Origin: Anaerolineales bacterium UBA5797
GTDB taxonomy: Bacteria > Chloroflexota > Anaerolineae > Anaerolineales > Villigracilaceae
Assembly: GCA_002418205.1 (NCBI GenBank)
Contig: DIDP01000023.1
Span: 15,818 to 51,328 of the forward strand
Direction: 5' to 3'
Length of the DNA: 35,511 bases
Shown: piece after piece, positions 9,101 through 16,352 of the stretch
Layout of the letters: each line of letters opens with the position of its first letter
Numbering within the stretch: the stretch's first letter is position 1
Program-made: the position numbers and the translations under genes
Notes under the pieces: generated by a model
The model's input: the letters and a program-made list of their open reading frames with translations, nothing else
What the model was told of the DNA's origin: nothing
Databases searched by the model: none

Positions 9101-10237
9101 TTCCTGGCTCAATTTCTTTTTTTCAGGATGCTTAATCAGGTCGGAAATCGTGGCAAGGGTGGGTTGTACATCCTCCGCGATCACGTATTTCTTCAGGATC
9201 TCGCGGAGAGGAAACTTGTTGCCGCCTTCTTTTTCTGCAGAAGAGCCAACAAGCGCAAGCATCTCATCTGTGAGTGTTAGTACACCGTTCGGCAGGTCAT
9301 ATTCAAAGTACCCCATCCGCCCGATTCTCAATGCTTCTGCAAGTTGACCCTGGCTGTCGGTCACGCTTTTGAACAGGCGGGCGTTCTCGATCGCGATGGC
9401 AGCTTGCTGGGCGAGGCTGTTGAGAAATTCCAATTCGGTCTGGTTGAATTCGAGCCCTTCTCCGGTCCGCCAGACTGCCATCAGACCTGTTACGCGATCC
9501 TGTATCAGGATGGGCGTGCCCATGATGTGCTCGTAATCATGAACATTGGTCCCGGCAACGGTTACCGCTCCTGCCTCATTGGACGCGCTGTTTACAATGC
9601 GTCCGACTTTGTCAACGGCGATCTTTCCCAGGATGCCTCTTCCTGATTTAATGGGGTCGTTCTTGATCTCCTCCGCATCTTCACCAACAACGGAGATTGC
9701 CTGCCACGCTTTGGAATCGGGACTTGGGAGATACACCGCGCTGGATTCCGCCTGCAGCAGGTCTTTCGCATATTCGGCAATTCGTTCCAATACGGTTTCC
9801 AGATTAAGCGTTGCGGAAACCTCACGGCCCACCTCCGCAAGGGCGGTCATTTCCTGCGCGCGGCGTTGTGTCTCCTGGAACAGACGGGCATTTTCGAGCG
9901 CGAGCGAAAGTTGATCGGCCACCTGCTTGACAAGCAACTGCTCTTCATCGGTCCAATTCCTTGTATCCGTCTCGTCCACCACCTGCAAAGTCGCCCAGTT
10001 GCTTTGTCCCAATTGGAATGCAAGGGAGAGGGCGGTATCCGTACGAATAACATTGGACGGAGCCTGATCAAAGGCGCGGGCTTTTTTGACTGTTGCCTTT
10101 GGCTGAGGAGTGGATTGCCCCTTTTCCTCGGAAACCCGTTTGCGCGAACGCGGTTTCGCCTCTGCTCCGGGCTCCTCGTGCTTGATATCGTCAAACAGTT
10201 TATCGAGCCGCTTGGCGATTGGCTTCTTCTTTGGCAT
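6113..10237 (-). CDS. Large soluble hybrid histidine kinase (GAF/PAS/GAF/PAS/GAF-HisKA-HATPase-REC-REC)
   Basis: A 1374-residue cytoplasmic protein with no membrane segment. Residues 1-60 are basic and look disordered. Residues ~60-120 match only the C-terminal half of the second GAF seen in the neighbouring sensors. Then come GAF (~130-290), PAS with PAC (~300-420, ending SQDITERK), GAF (~425-585), PAS (~590-705, ending ARDITERK), and GAF (~715-873). HisKA has His899 in NMSHELRTPL. HATPase carries NLISNASKF, DTGSGI and GGSGLGLSI. Two receivers follow, with phosphoacceptors near D1180 (LDIMMP) and D1301 (LDIFMP); the second has KG in place of KP. It is the only histidine kinase in the - strand operon. 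The start is ATG at 10237, chosen because AGGAG lies 10 nt upstream; an in-frame TTG at 10243 is only 4 nt from it. It overlaps the parA-like gene by 38 nt. Confidence 0.92.
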   Translation of the reverse strand: MPKKKPIAKRLDKLFDDIKHEEPGAEAKPRSRKRVSEEKGQSTPQPKATVKKARAFDQAPSNVIRTDTALSLAFQLGQSNWATLQVVDETDTRNWTDEEQLLVKQVADQLSLALENARLFQETQRRAQEMTALAEVGREVSATLNLETVLERIAEYAKDLLQAESSAVYLPSPDSKAWQAISVVGEDAEEIKNDPIKSGRGILGKIAVDKVGRIVNSASNEAGAVTVAGTNVHDYEHIMGTPILIQDRVTGLMAVWRTGEGLEFNQTELEFLNSLAQQAAIAIENARLFKSVTDSQGQLAEALRIGRMGYFEYDLPNGVLTLTDEMLALVGSSAEKEGGNKFPLREILKKYVIAEDVQPTLATISDLIKHPEKKKLSQEIRFKTLDGKIIWVEVIYSIEMDSSGRYSKVVGSSQDITERKINELTQSAITHISESALTSKTVEELFQAVHDSIQTLLPARNFYVALYDRSTNEITFPYHVDEIDDDWSPRGLGRGLTSHVIRTGKPLRTTPEIFSELEASGEIVSDGIRSVDWLGVPLRSGGVVRGVMAVQTYDASVRITENQVESFSLIGAQTAAAFERLQAREELAKSEADLRALFAAMEDVILVYDKEGRYVRIAPTNPSRLFLPPEDMIGKKITEVLPKELHQPFMDAIQQTITSGQTTKIEYPLDLNDQIYWFDATLSKLNEDQVFWVARDITERKLAEEALQRRNTYLAASSEIGRLVTSTLDLNSIFTRTVSLISERFGFYFASLYSTQDDEYYAILREATGEAGEKMKSLNHRVVIGSQTIIGQAAGTGEVVIANDVTTEPLYQPNPLLLNTKSEVAIPLKVGGRILGVLDIQSTLKQAFTADDLSVLQSVADQVAVAINNATLYDESQELIKNLKEVDQLKSQFLANMSHELRTPLNSIIGFSRVILKGIDGPVTDMQQQDLTAIYNSGQHLLGLINDILDLARIEAGKMELNFEEVHLAEMITSVFSTAKGLVKEKPIQLIQRVPADIPTVRGDTMRVRQVLLNLISNASKFTDEGSITVEAQVQTNPGGKLEALINVIDTGSGISPEGQEKLFKAFSQVDGSATRKSGGSGLGLSICANLVQLHGGRIGVTSEEGKGSTFWFTLPLYKQPFEEIPTGKKVVLAIDDDPQVIGLYERYLTPQGYHVVPLTEPAKAKERILELKPYAVTLDIMMPAIDGWTVLTDLKSDPATRDIPVIICSIIEQTDKGFSLGAADYLVKPILEEELVNALNRLNKDGSIREVLVIDDDPNDLRLIEKILSENSNYKTVLAEGGMKGWEAINAKPPQAIILDIFMPDLDGFTILEKLHEDPNLREIPVLVVSGGGLTNEQQQQLSDFGKRLITKGSLKEDDLIANIESVLKRIGE

Positions 10238-10988
10238 ATTCAATCAACTCCTGGGCAAGTACACGGTATTGTTGTGAACCTCTGCTTGTGGGTCTGTAAT
10301 GTGTGATCGGTACACCCGCGATCGGGCTTTCGCGAAGTTTTGTGTCGATTTCTATGACGGTTGTCAGGACGCCCTGCCCGAAGGTGGTCTGCAATTGTTC
10401 GAAGATATTTCGATGAGTGCGGTTGCGGCGGTCCAGCAAGGTGACGAGGATCCGGTAGGCTAGGGAGGGATTGACCTCCTGCCTGATGCGACGAATAACG
10501 CCCATCATATTCCGCAACGCGTACGCGGAAAAATATTCCGCCTGCGTGGGGATGATAAGCAGATCGGCGGCGGCGAGCGCGTTCAATGTGATCGCGCCGA
10601 GCGCGGGAGGGCAATCGAGCAGGATGTAATCATGGGGCGGCGGATCAGTCTCAAGGGCGTTCTGAAGCGTGTTCAGGTATTGGGTCCGCATGGGCAGATA
10701 TTGTTCGGCATTCTCGATCCTGAAACTTGATGGGATCAGGTCAAGATTATCGATTTCCGTTTTGCGGATGGCTGTACGCAGCGCGGCATATTCTATAAGA
10801 ATGTTTGCCGATGTAATGCTGGATTCTCCGTTCTCGAGACCCAGTGCCAGCGAAAGGTTTGCCTGCGGGTCGAGATCGATCAAAAGGACGCTGTAGTTCA
10901 GATCAGCAAGCGCCGCACCCAGCGACAGGGTGGAAGTGGTCTTTGCCACCCCGCCTTTTTCATTTGACATTGCGATTACGTATGCCAT
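10200..10988 (-). CDS. ParA/Soj/MinD-family ATPase, orphan (no ParB)
   Basis: A 262-residue protein of typical Soj/ParA length. It has the deviant Walker A motif KGGVAKTT at residues 11-18 (signature Lys11 and catalytic Lys16), the Walker A' segment LLIDLDPQANLS, and Walker B as YILLDCPP. ParA ATPases dimerise on ATP, bind nucleoid DNA non-specifically and position cargo such as plasmids, chemoreceptor clusters or microcompartments. No ParB homologue or parS-like repeat is visible. The gene instead sits between the eleven sensors (1-nt gap) and the hybrid kinase (38-nt overlap). A role in positioning the kinase is therefore more likely than chromosome segregation; that is inference. ATG at 10988 has AAGGA 8 nt upstream. 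Confidence 0.9.
   Translation of the reverse strand: MAYVIAMSNEKGGVAKTTSTLSLGAALADLNYSVLLIDLDPQANLSLALGLENGESSITSANILIEYAALRTAIRKTEIDNLDLIPSSFRIENAEQYLPMRTQYLNTLQNALETDPPPHDYILLDCPPALGAITLNALAAADLLIIPTQAEYFSAYALRNMMGVIRRIRQEVNPSLAYRILVTLLDRRNRTHRNIFEQLQTTFGQGVLTTVIEIDTKLRESPIAGVPITHYRPTSRGSQQYRVLAQELIEYAKEEANRQAAR
10248..10252 (-). promoter_or_regulatory. Ribosome binding site deciding the hybrid kinase start
   Basis: AGGAG on the - strand lies 10 nt before ATG (10235-10237) but only 4 nt before the alternative TTG (10241-10243), favouring ATG. The site lies inside the 3' end of the ParA-like coding sequence, which fits translational coupling of the two. Confidence 0.6.
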
Positions 10989-10989
10989 T

Positions 10990-13497
10990 TTATGTGTCCT
11001 TTTTCTCGGAGCCTTTTACAGCTTGAGGGATGACCTGAACCCTGGTTGCTCCCAGCGCCTCGCGAAGTTCATTCACTGCTGTTTCGATCATCGCCTGTGG
11101 ATCATTGTGGCTTCGGATCTTGCTCGTGATTTCTGATACCAACCGTTCCCGCTCTGCGCGGTGGGTCGTCTCTTCGAACAAGCGGGCATTTTCCGCGGAT
11201 AGTGCCACGCGCTCGGCAACCGCCTTGATCAGGTCGCGCTGATCGTCATTCCAATCCTCACCGTTTGGGGACTGGACGACGAGAGTGCCTATGACTTCGC
11301 CGCGCAACTCGATCGGGACAACGAGTGTGCCTGTTTCCGTTTGTTCACCGCCGTTCCTGCTGACAGTTTTTTCCGTTAAATCCACTGGTGCTTGAAGCGG
11401 GGCGGCGCCCATCACATCGTAGCGGTAACCGACCAGTTTCTGCTGCTCCGGCAGACGCCTCCAGGCTGCGCGCGTTGCCTGGCGGCTGACCATTTGTGAT
11501 TCTGCCAGCGCCCGGCGCGATTCATCGAACAATCGCGCATTTTCGATGGCAAGGCTAACCTGGTCGGCAAGCAGACTGAGTGTCTGTACGTCCTCATTGG
11601 TAAATGCGCCGGTCTCCTTGCTTTGTACGTCCAGGGCGCCAATGACCCTGTTCCCGCTGCGCAACGGCAAAGCCATCTCGGAGTGTGTCTCGGGCAGATC
11701 GGGATTGTTGAAGAACGTCGCATCTGCACCGACGTCGAGGGCAATGCGCGGTTCACCGGTTGCGGTGACGTTGCCGACGATACCTTCCGCTCCCACGCGC
11801 AGGCGATGCTTGCGCTCGAGCATCCGTTGCCCGCCTTCGCTGTTCGCCGCGGTGAGGACCGCATATTCTTTCAAGTCATCGACCAGGAAAACACCTACAT
11901 GATAAAAGCCAAAGTTTTCGCTGATCACGCTGGCAACCCGCGGCAGTAATTCCTGCAGGTCTCGAATGGATGTAATGGATTGGGCAACCTGCGCGAGCGC
12001 CTCGAACTGCGCGGCACGGCGTTGAAGCTGGCTAACGGCGGTTTCGAGTTCCCTGCCGCGGTTCGTCAACTCGGCTGTCCGATCCTGGACCTGCTTTTCA
12101 AGTGAGCCAATGGATTCCTTCAATTTGGAAGCCATTGAATTCAAAGTGCTGGCGAGCGTGCCAAGTTCGTTTTGTTCGGTTACTTCCGCCCGGGTTTCCA
12201 GGTTGCCTCTTTCCAGTTCTTGTGCGGTACTTGTCAGCGACTTGAGTGGGGCGGTCAGGTTGTTGCTGAAGTTGAGCGTGATCAGGGATGTAAGAAAAAG
12301 AATTCCCAGAACCACAAAAACACTTACGAGCAGGGTGTTATTTGTATCCCTTTCAATCTGCTGTCTGGCGGCGATCGACTCTGCAAGCATCTCCTCGACA
12401 GGCACGACGATTGCCAGACTGAAATTGACTCCCTGGATCGGGCGATAGACAACGAAACGCTCCGTATCATTGATCAGGATCCGTGTCAGCCCGCTCCCGC
12501 CGGATGTCATTTTGGAGATCACTTCCGCCAGACCGGAACCCGCCTCCCTGAATTGCGTGTCAGTTAATGCGTTGCCCAACGGGACTTTCTGCGGATCAAG
12601 TCCCAGATCCCGATAGGCTGATTCGGGCATGGCAATCAGGCGTTGGTCCTGGTCGATGAGAAACGCATAACCGTTTACGCCAATGCGAATGGCCGTGACG
12701 ATATCGGTCATGCGCGTCAATTGGATGTCCTGTGCCACGACCCCGCGAAAATTGCCATCGTCATCGAAGACAGGCGCGCTATTTGTGATCACGATCCCGT
12801 TTAATGCCGCGTCCAGATATGGCTCTGACCAGACCGCCTTCCCATCAGGATTTTGTTCCGGGGCAGCCTCCACATACCAGGGTCTCCCGGTCACATCAAA
12901 ATCTGCCGGGACAATCGCCGCGAGATCTATGTTGGGATAGTAAAGCGTATATCCCGACACGCCGCCGAAATACACGGCGATAGTGTCAGGGTTGGTTTCG
13001 AGCATGGATGGCGCAACGATATCCAGTTGTTTCATTGTATTCAATTCGGAAGCCATCTTTTCTGTAATGTCTGAGGCTGCCGGAACGAACACAGACCCTG
13101 GTTCGAGATTCGAGTTGTCCCAGCTGTCCTTGCTGTTTCGCGACAAGGCTGATTCGGCGTTCCAATAGGCACCGGAGCCGAACGATGCCTGTTTCGAAAA
13201 CAAACTTTGGCTGGTCGACCTGAGTGATAAGATATTTGTGTTCAACACGCCAAAGAAATTTGTCAGGGTGGAGGCATGTTGATCCGCAGTCGTGTCGAGT
13301 GTGGTCTCGGCTTCCTGAAGAACGCTTCTATCCAACTGAGAGGTCAGGATGATGTTTGTCTGGCGGGCGCGATAGTAAATGTACGCACCCATGATCGCGA
13401 TCGCCATGAACACAATCGATAAACTTCCGATTACAAGCCTGTTGCGAAGCGGTAGTTCTGTCAAATCGAACTTTTTGCCTTTGGGTGACATTGTCAT
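10990..13497 (-). CDS. Membrane dCache-HAMP-GAF sensor without output domain (sensor 11)
   Basis: An 835-residue protein. TM1 is ~20-42, the extracytoplasmic dCache domain ~45-385, TM2 ~388-410 and HAMP ~411-466. A coiled coil leads to GAF-1 (~500-655, with ANSEGGQRML and NNPDLPETHSEMALPL), the linker W679...GYRYD, degenerate GAF-2 (~720-772), and a tail resembling the start of a further GAF domain (~778-825). The Cache domain contains RPWY (205-208), EPYLDA (225-230) and D257 in VAQDI. This resembles the dCache_1AA amino-acid-binding motif, so an amino acid or amine ligand is plausible. No H-box, ATPase, GGDEF, EAL or MCP hairpin is visible. The start forms an ATGA overlap with the preceding gene, and the parA-like gene follows after 1 nt. 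The coding sequence and layout are certain; the signalling partner is inferred. Confidence 0.9.
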   Translation of the reverse strand: MTMSPKGKKFDLTELPLRNRLVIGSLSIVFMAIAIMGAYIYYRARQTNIILTSQLDRSVLQEAETTLDTTADQHASTLTNFFGVLNTNILSLRSTSQSLFSKQASFGSGAYWNAESALSRNSKDSWDNSNLEPGSVFVPAASDITEKMASELNTMKQLDIVAPSMLETNPDTIAVYFGGVSGYTLYYPNIDLAAIVPADFDVTGRPWYVEAAPEQNPDGKAVWSEPYLDAALNGIVITNSAPVFDDDGNFRGVVAQDIQLTRMTDIVTAIRIGVNGYAFLIDQDQRLIAMPESAYRDLGLDPQKVPLGNALTDTQFREAGSGLAEVISKMTSGGSGLTRILINDTERFVVYRPIQGVNFSLAIVVPVEEMLAESIAARQQIERDTNNTLLVSVFVVLGILFLTSLITLNFSNNLTAPLKSLTSTAQELERGNLETRAEVTEQNELGTLASTLNSMASKLKESIGSLEKQVQDRTAELTNRGRELETAVSQLQRRAAQFEALAQVAQSITSIRDLQELLPRVASVISENFGFYHVGVFLVDDLKEYAVLTAANSEGGQRMLERKHRLRVGAEGIVGNVTATGEPRIALDVGADATFFNNPDLPETHSEMALPLRSGNRVIGALDVQSKETGAFTNEDVQTLSLLADQVSLAIENARLFDESRRALAESQMVSRQATRAAWRRLPEQQKLVGYRYDVMGAAPLQAPVDLTEKTVSRNGGEQTETGTLVVPIELRGEVIGTLVVQSPNGEDWNDDQRDLIKAVAERVALSAENARLFEETTHRAERERLVSEITSKIRSHNDPQAMIETAVNELREALGATRVQVIPQAVKGSEKKDT

Positions 13498-16352
13498 CGC
13501 GGTTTTTCTCCGTCCACGTCTTTGAACTGAATCAGGACTTCGGACCCTGGCAGCGCACGACCCAGTTCCTCCACGGCGGTCTGCAATACGTTGCGCATGT
13601 TAATGGATGCGCTGATCTTTGCGGAAACTTCGCCGATCTTGGCTTCCCTGGCGGCGCGGCGTTGCGATTCGTGCAGAAGGCGCGCATTATCCAACGCAAG
13701 GGCAAGACGATCTGAGACAGCCTGGACCAGGTTGATCTCGTCCTGACTCCATTTGCGATTCTTTGTGGGCGCCTTGATGTTAAGAACGCCAATGGTTTGT
13801 CCGCGCAGTTTGACCGGGACCGCTATGGCAGGATGCGAGCCATTGTCTCCCGCATCGATGGCGATCACCCTTCCATTCTCTACTGCCATCCGGATCTCAT
13901 CGGTGACGACAGGAGCCTCGAGCAGTTTCCCGCCAACAGCGGATCGACGATAACCGATGTGCGGTTCCTGTTTTTCAAAGGCGCTCCATTCCTGACGAAG
14001 GATTTGTCCGTATAACGCTTCAGCCTCTTCCCGGGCTTGTTGCGTCTGGGTGAACAGGCGGGCATTTTCAATGGCAATCGCAACCTGATCGGCGAGAATG
14101 CCAAGTGTATTGACATCATTTTCCGAGAACGCGCCCGGTTTTGTGCTTTGTACATCAAGAACGCCGATGGCTCTTCCGCGAATGTTGAGGGGGAGAGCCA
14201 TTTCGGAACGGGTGTCGGGGAGTTCCGGGTTGTCGAAGAAAACTGCATCAGATCCGACGTCAAGGGCGATGCGAGGCCGGCCTGTTTGGGCAACATCTCC
14301 AACCAGGCCGAATCCCAGTTCGAGGCGGTGTCCATTTGCAAGCATCCTTTGACCGCCCTCGCTGTTTGCAGCTTGCAGGTGGGCAAATTGCCGTGTTTCA
14401 TCCACGAAGAAGATGCCAACATGATAAAAATTGAATCGTTCGCTGACCAGGCGCGTGATCAACGGGAGGAGAATATCAAGTCTCTGTTCAGTGGAAATGG
14501 TGCGTGAAATTTCGCTGACCGATTGAAGTTCACGGGCGCGTTTGTCGCTCAAACTGCGAGCCATTTCCACGTCGGCGGTTCGTTCCGTGACCCTTTGCTC
14601 AAGTGAGCCGATAAAGTTTTTGATCTGCGCGGTCATTTCATTGAATGTGGAAGCCAGAAGACCGATCTCATCGCGGGCCTCGACGCTTGCCTGTGCCGAT
14701 AAATCTCCCGACGCGAATTTGTTCGCCACACTGGTCAGGCGGGTGATAGGAGAGGAGAGCACCTGTGCCAGACCGATCGCTGCGAATGTCACCAAGATCG
14801 AGATGGCAATCGTGGTGAGGAGAAGGTTTCGGGTCTGAGTTTCAATCACTTGGAAGGCTTCCGATTGATCCTGAAGGGCGACAACATTCCAATCAAGGTT
14901 TTCAATGGCGGCTGCATCCGTGCCGGTTGCTCCCGGAATGTTGACCTTTGCCTGGCTTGCAAGGGTCAACCTGTTGTTGTGCATGAGTTCCTGGTATTTG
15001 CCCGTCATTTGGTTTAATGCATCAGGCGCGAGTTCGGAATCAACAAGTAGCACCTCATAGCTTCCATCTTCGCCGGCTTCCAGCTCGATTTCCTTTCCAT
15101 TTGGCAGGTAAATATCTGTGTGGCCGGTTTGACCAAAAAGACCGGAAACCAGAGCGTCCGTCAGTGCTGACACGGTAATGGTTGTACGTAAAATGCCAAT
15201 CGTGTTTTCCGTGTCGGGAGCCTGGACAGTGGTTGCCATGATGATGGATACGGTGTCGCTGCTTTCATCGTATTCGGGCTGTCCGATATACAGCCCATCC
15301 CGGTAGGCGATTTGCCACCAGTCTTCGTCAGCTTGATAGTAGTCTGATGTGCGGTTGGTGGCAGCTATATTGACGCCTTGTTGATTGGTCAGAAAGATCT
15401 CTGTATGTTGCGGGAATTCAGCCTGGAACCGCCTGAGCTCATCCGCAAGTTGATTGGAAAGAACACTGGTTACCAGTGCATCGGAATTGTTGTCTGCTGC
15501 ATTTGCCGCCATCCATTTGTCGTCAAGACGTCCAATCTCCTGTTGATCGAGGTGCCCTCTTGCATTGGAATCGACCGCCATCTCCTGAACCAATTGGTTG
15601 TATGCCAGTGTCTTTAAGACATCAGACTCCCGCTTTAACGCCTGGCCGATTTCCACTGCTTTTGATGTTACAAGTGTGTTGAGCCGGTCGCCGACATCTT
15701 CTGCCAGGCTGGCTCGTAGTGTTACGCTTGTCAGCAGAGTCACCGCACCAACGGACGCAAATACGATGGTGAGAAAGACGATGATAAGTTTTGTGCGAAG
15801 GAGGTAGTTGCGGAATTGCTGGGCGGTCAGATATACGAACAGAAGAATTACGGCAATCAGGATGCCCGGCAGATAAATTCGAATAAAAGGCGGCTGGGGA
15901 TACCGGTAGCTTTGTGAGAAAAGTTCAAACAGAATTGCCGTGACACCGCTGATCGTGCCCATCGCAATTGCAGGTGTGACCTGCTTTGCAGGCAGGGTTT
16001 GTCCGGCGATGATGGCTGTAAGGATCGCCAGGCTCAGCCCAATGGTTAGCCCGGTCTCGTCGATAAGTGCGACCGCAGCCAGGAAAGTGACCTGGATTGT
16101 GACCAATAACAGCCACATGCCCGTGGAAACACGATCACGGCGGATCAAAATGTGGCAAATTACGCTCGCGACGGCAAGGATCCAGATATCGGCGCTCCAG
16201 GCGTAGAGTTGCCATGCTCCCGTTTGCGCTGCCTGAACCAGATACACGGAGGCTGTGAGAATGGCGGCAAATATAGCAATCAGACTGATGCGGAATGCGT
16301 TCCTTGTCTGAAATGGCTTGTCGCCTTTCAGGGCGAATAGACGTCCGATCAT
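13494..16352 (-). CDS. 6TM + Cache-HAMP-GAF sensor without output domain (sensor 10)
   Basis: A 952-residue protein with two stacked inputs. Residues ~20-180 form about six membrane helices of a MASE-like bundle ending in FRNYLLRTK. A seventh helix (~187-210) then leads to an extracytoplasmic Cache-like domain (~215-505) with DWWQIAYRDG and IGQPEYDE. The following helix (~508-530) is joined to HAMP (~530-585). The cytoplasmic part has GAF-1 (~610-765; ANSEGGQRML, NPELPDTRSEMALPL), linker EWSAF...GYRR, degenerate GAF-2 (~840-892) and the conserved tail (~898-943, ETAVEEL-like). The Cache lacks the RxWY residues of sensor 11, so it probably binds something else. The membrane module is clearly related to that of sensor 8 (18121-21102). 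ATGA overlaps occur at both ends. No kinase or other output domain is visible. Confidence 0.89.
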   Translation of the reverse strand: MIGRLFALKGDKPFQTRNAFRISLIAIFAAILTASVYLVQAAQTGAWQLYAWSADIWILAVASVICHILIRRDRVSTGMWLLLVTIQVTFLAAVALIDETGLTIGLSLAILTAIIAGQTLPAKQVTPAIAMGTISGVTAILFELFSQSYRYPQPPFIRIYLPGILIAVILLFVYLTAQQFRNYLLRTKLIIVFLTIVFASVGAVTLLTSVTLRASLAEDVGDRLNTLVTSKAVEIGQALKRESDVLKTLAYNQLVQEMAVDSNARGHLDQQEIGRLDDKWMAANAADNNSDALVTSVLSNQLADELRRFQAEFPQHTEIFLTNQQGVNIAATNRTSDYYQADEDWWQIAYRDGLYIGQPEYDESSDTVSIIMATTVQAPDTENTIGILRTTITVSALTDALVSGLFGQTGHTDIYLPNGKEIELEAGEDGSYEVLLVDSELAPDALNQMTGKYQELMHNNRLTLASQAKVNIPGATGTDAAAIENLDWNVVALQDQSEAFQVIETQTRNLLLTTIAISILVTFAAIGLAQVLSSPITRLTSVANKFASGDLSAQASVEARDEIGLLASTFNEMTAQIKNFIGSLEQRVTERTADVEMARSLSDKRARELQSVSEISRTISTEQRLDILLPLITRLVSERFNFYHVGIFFVDETRQFAHLQAANSEGGQRMLANGHRLELGFGLVGDVAQTGRPRIALDVGSDAVFFDNPELPDTRSEMALPLNIRGRAIGVLDVQSTKPGAFSENDVNTLGILADQVAIAIENARLFTQTQQAREEAEALYGQILRQEWSAFEKQEPHIGYRRSAVGGKLLEAPVVTDEIRMAVENGRVIAIDAGDNGSHPAIAVPVKLRGQTIGVLNIKAPTKNRKWSQDEINLVQAVSDRLALALDNARLLHESQRRAAREAKIGEVSAKISASINMRNVLQTAVEELGRALPGSEVLIQFKDVDGEKPR

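Noticed and set aside
10200..10988. Chromosome segregation locus (parAB)
   Set aside because: No ParB-like gene or parS-like repeats are nearby. The gene is embedded in a signalling operon, so annotation as a chromosomal segregation pair is not supported.
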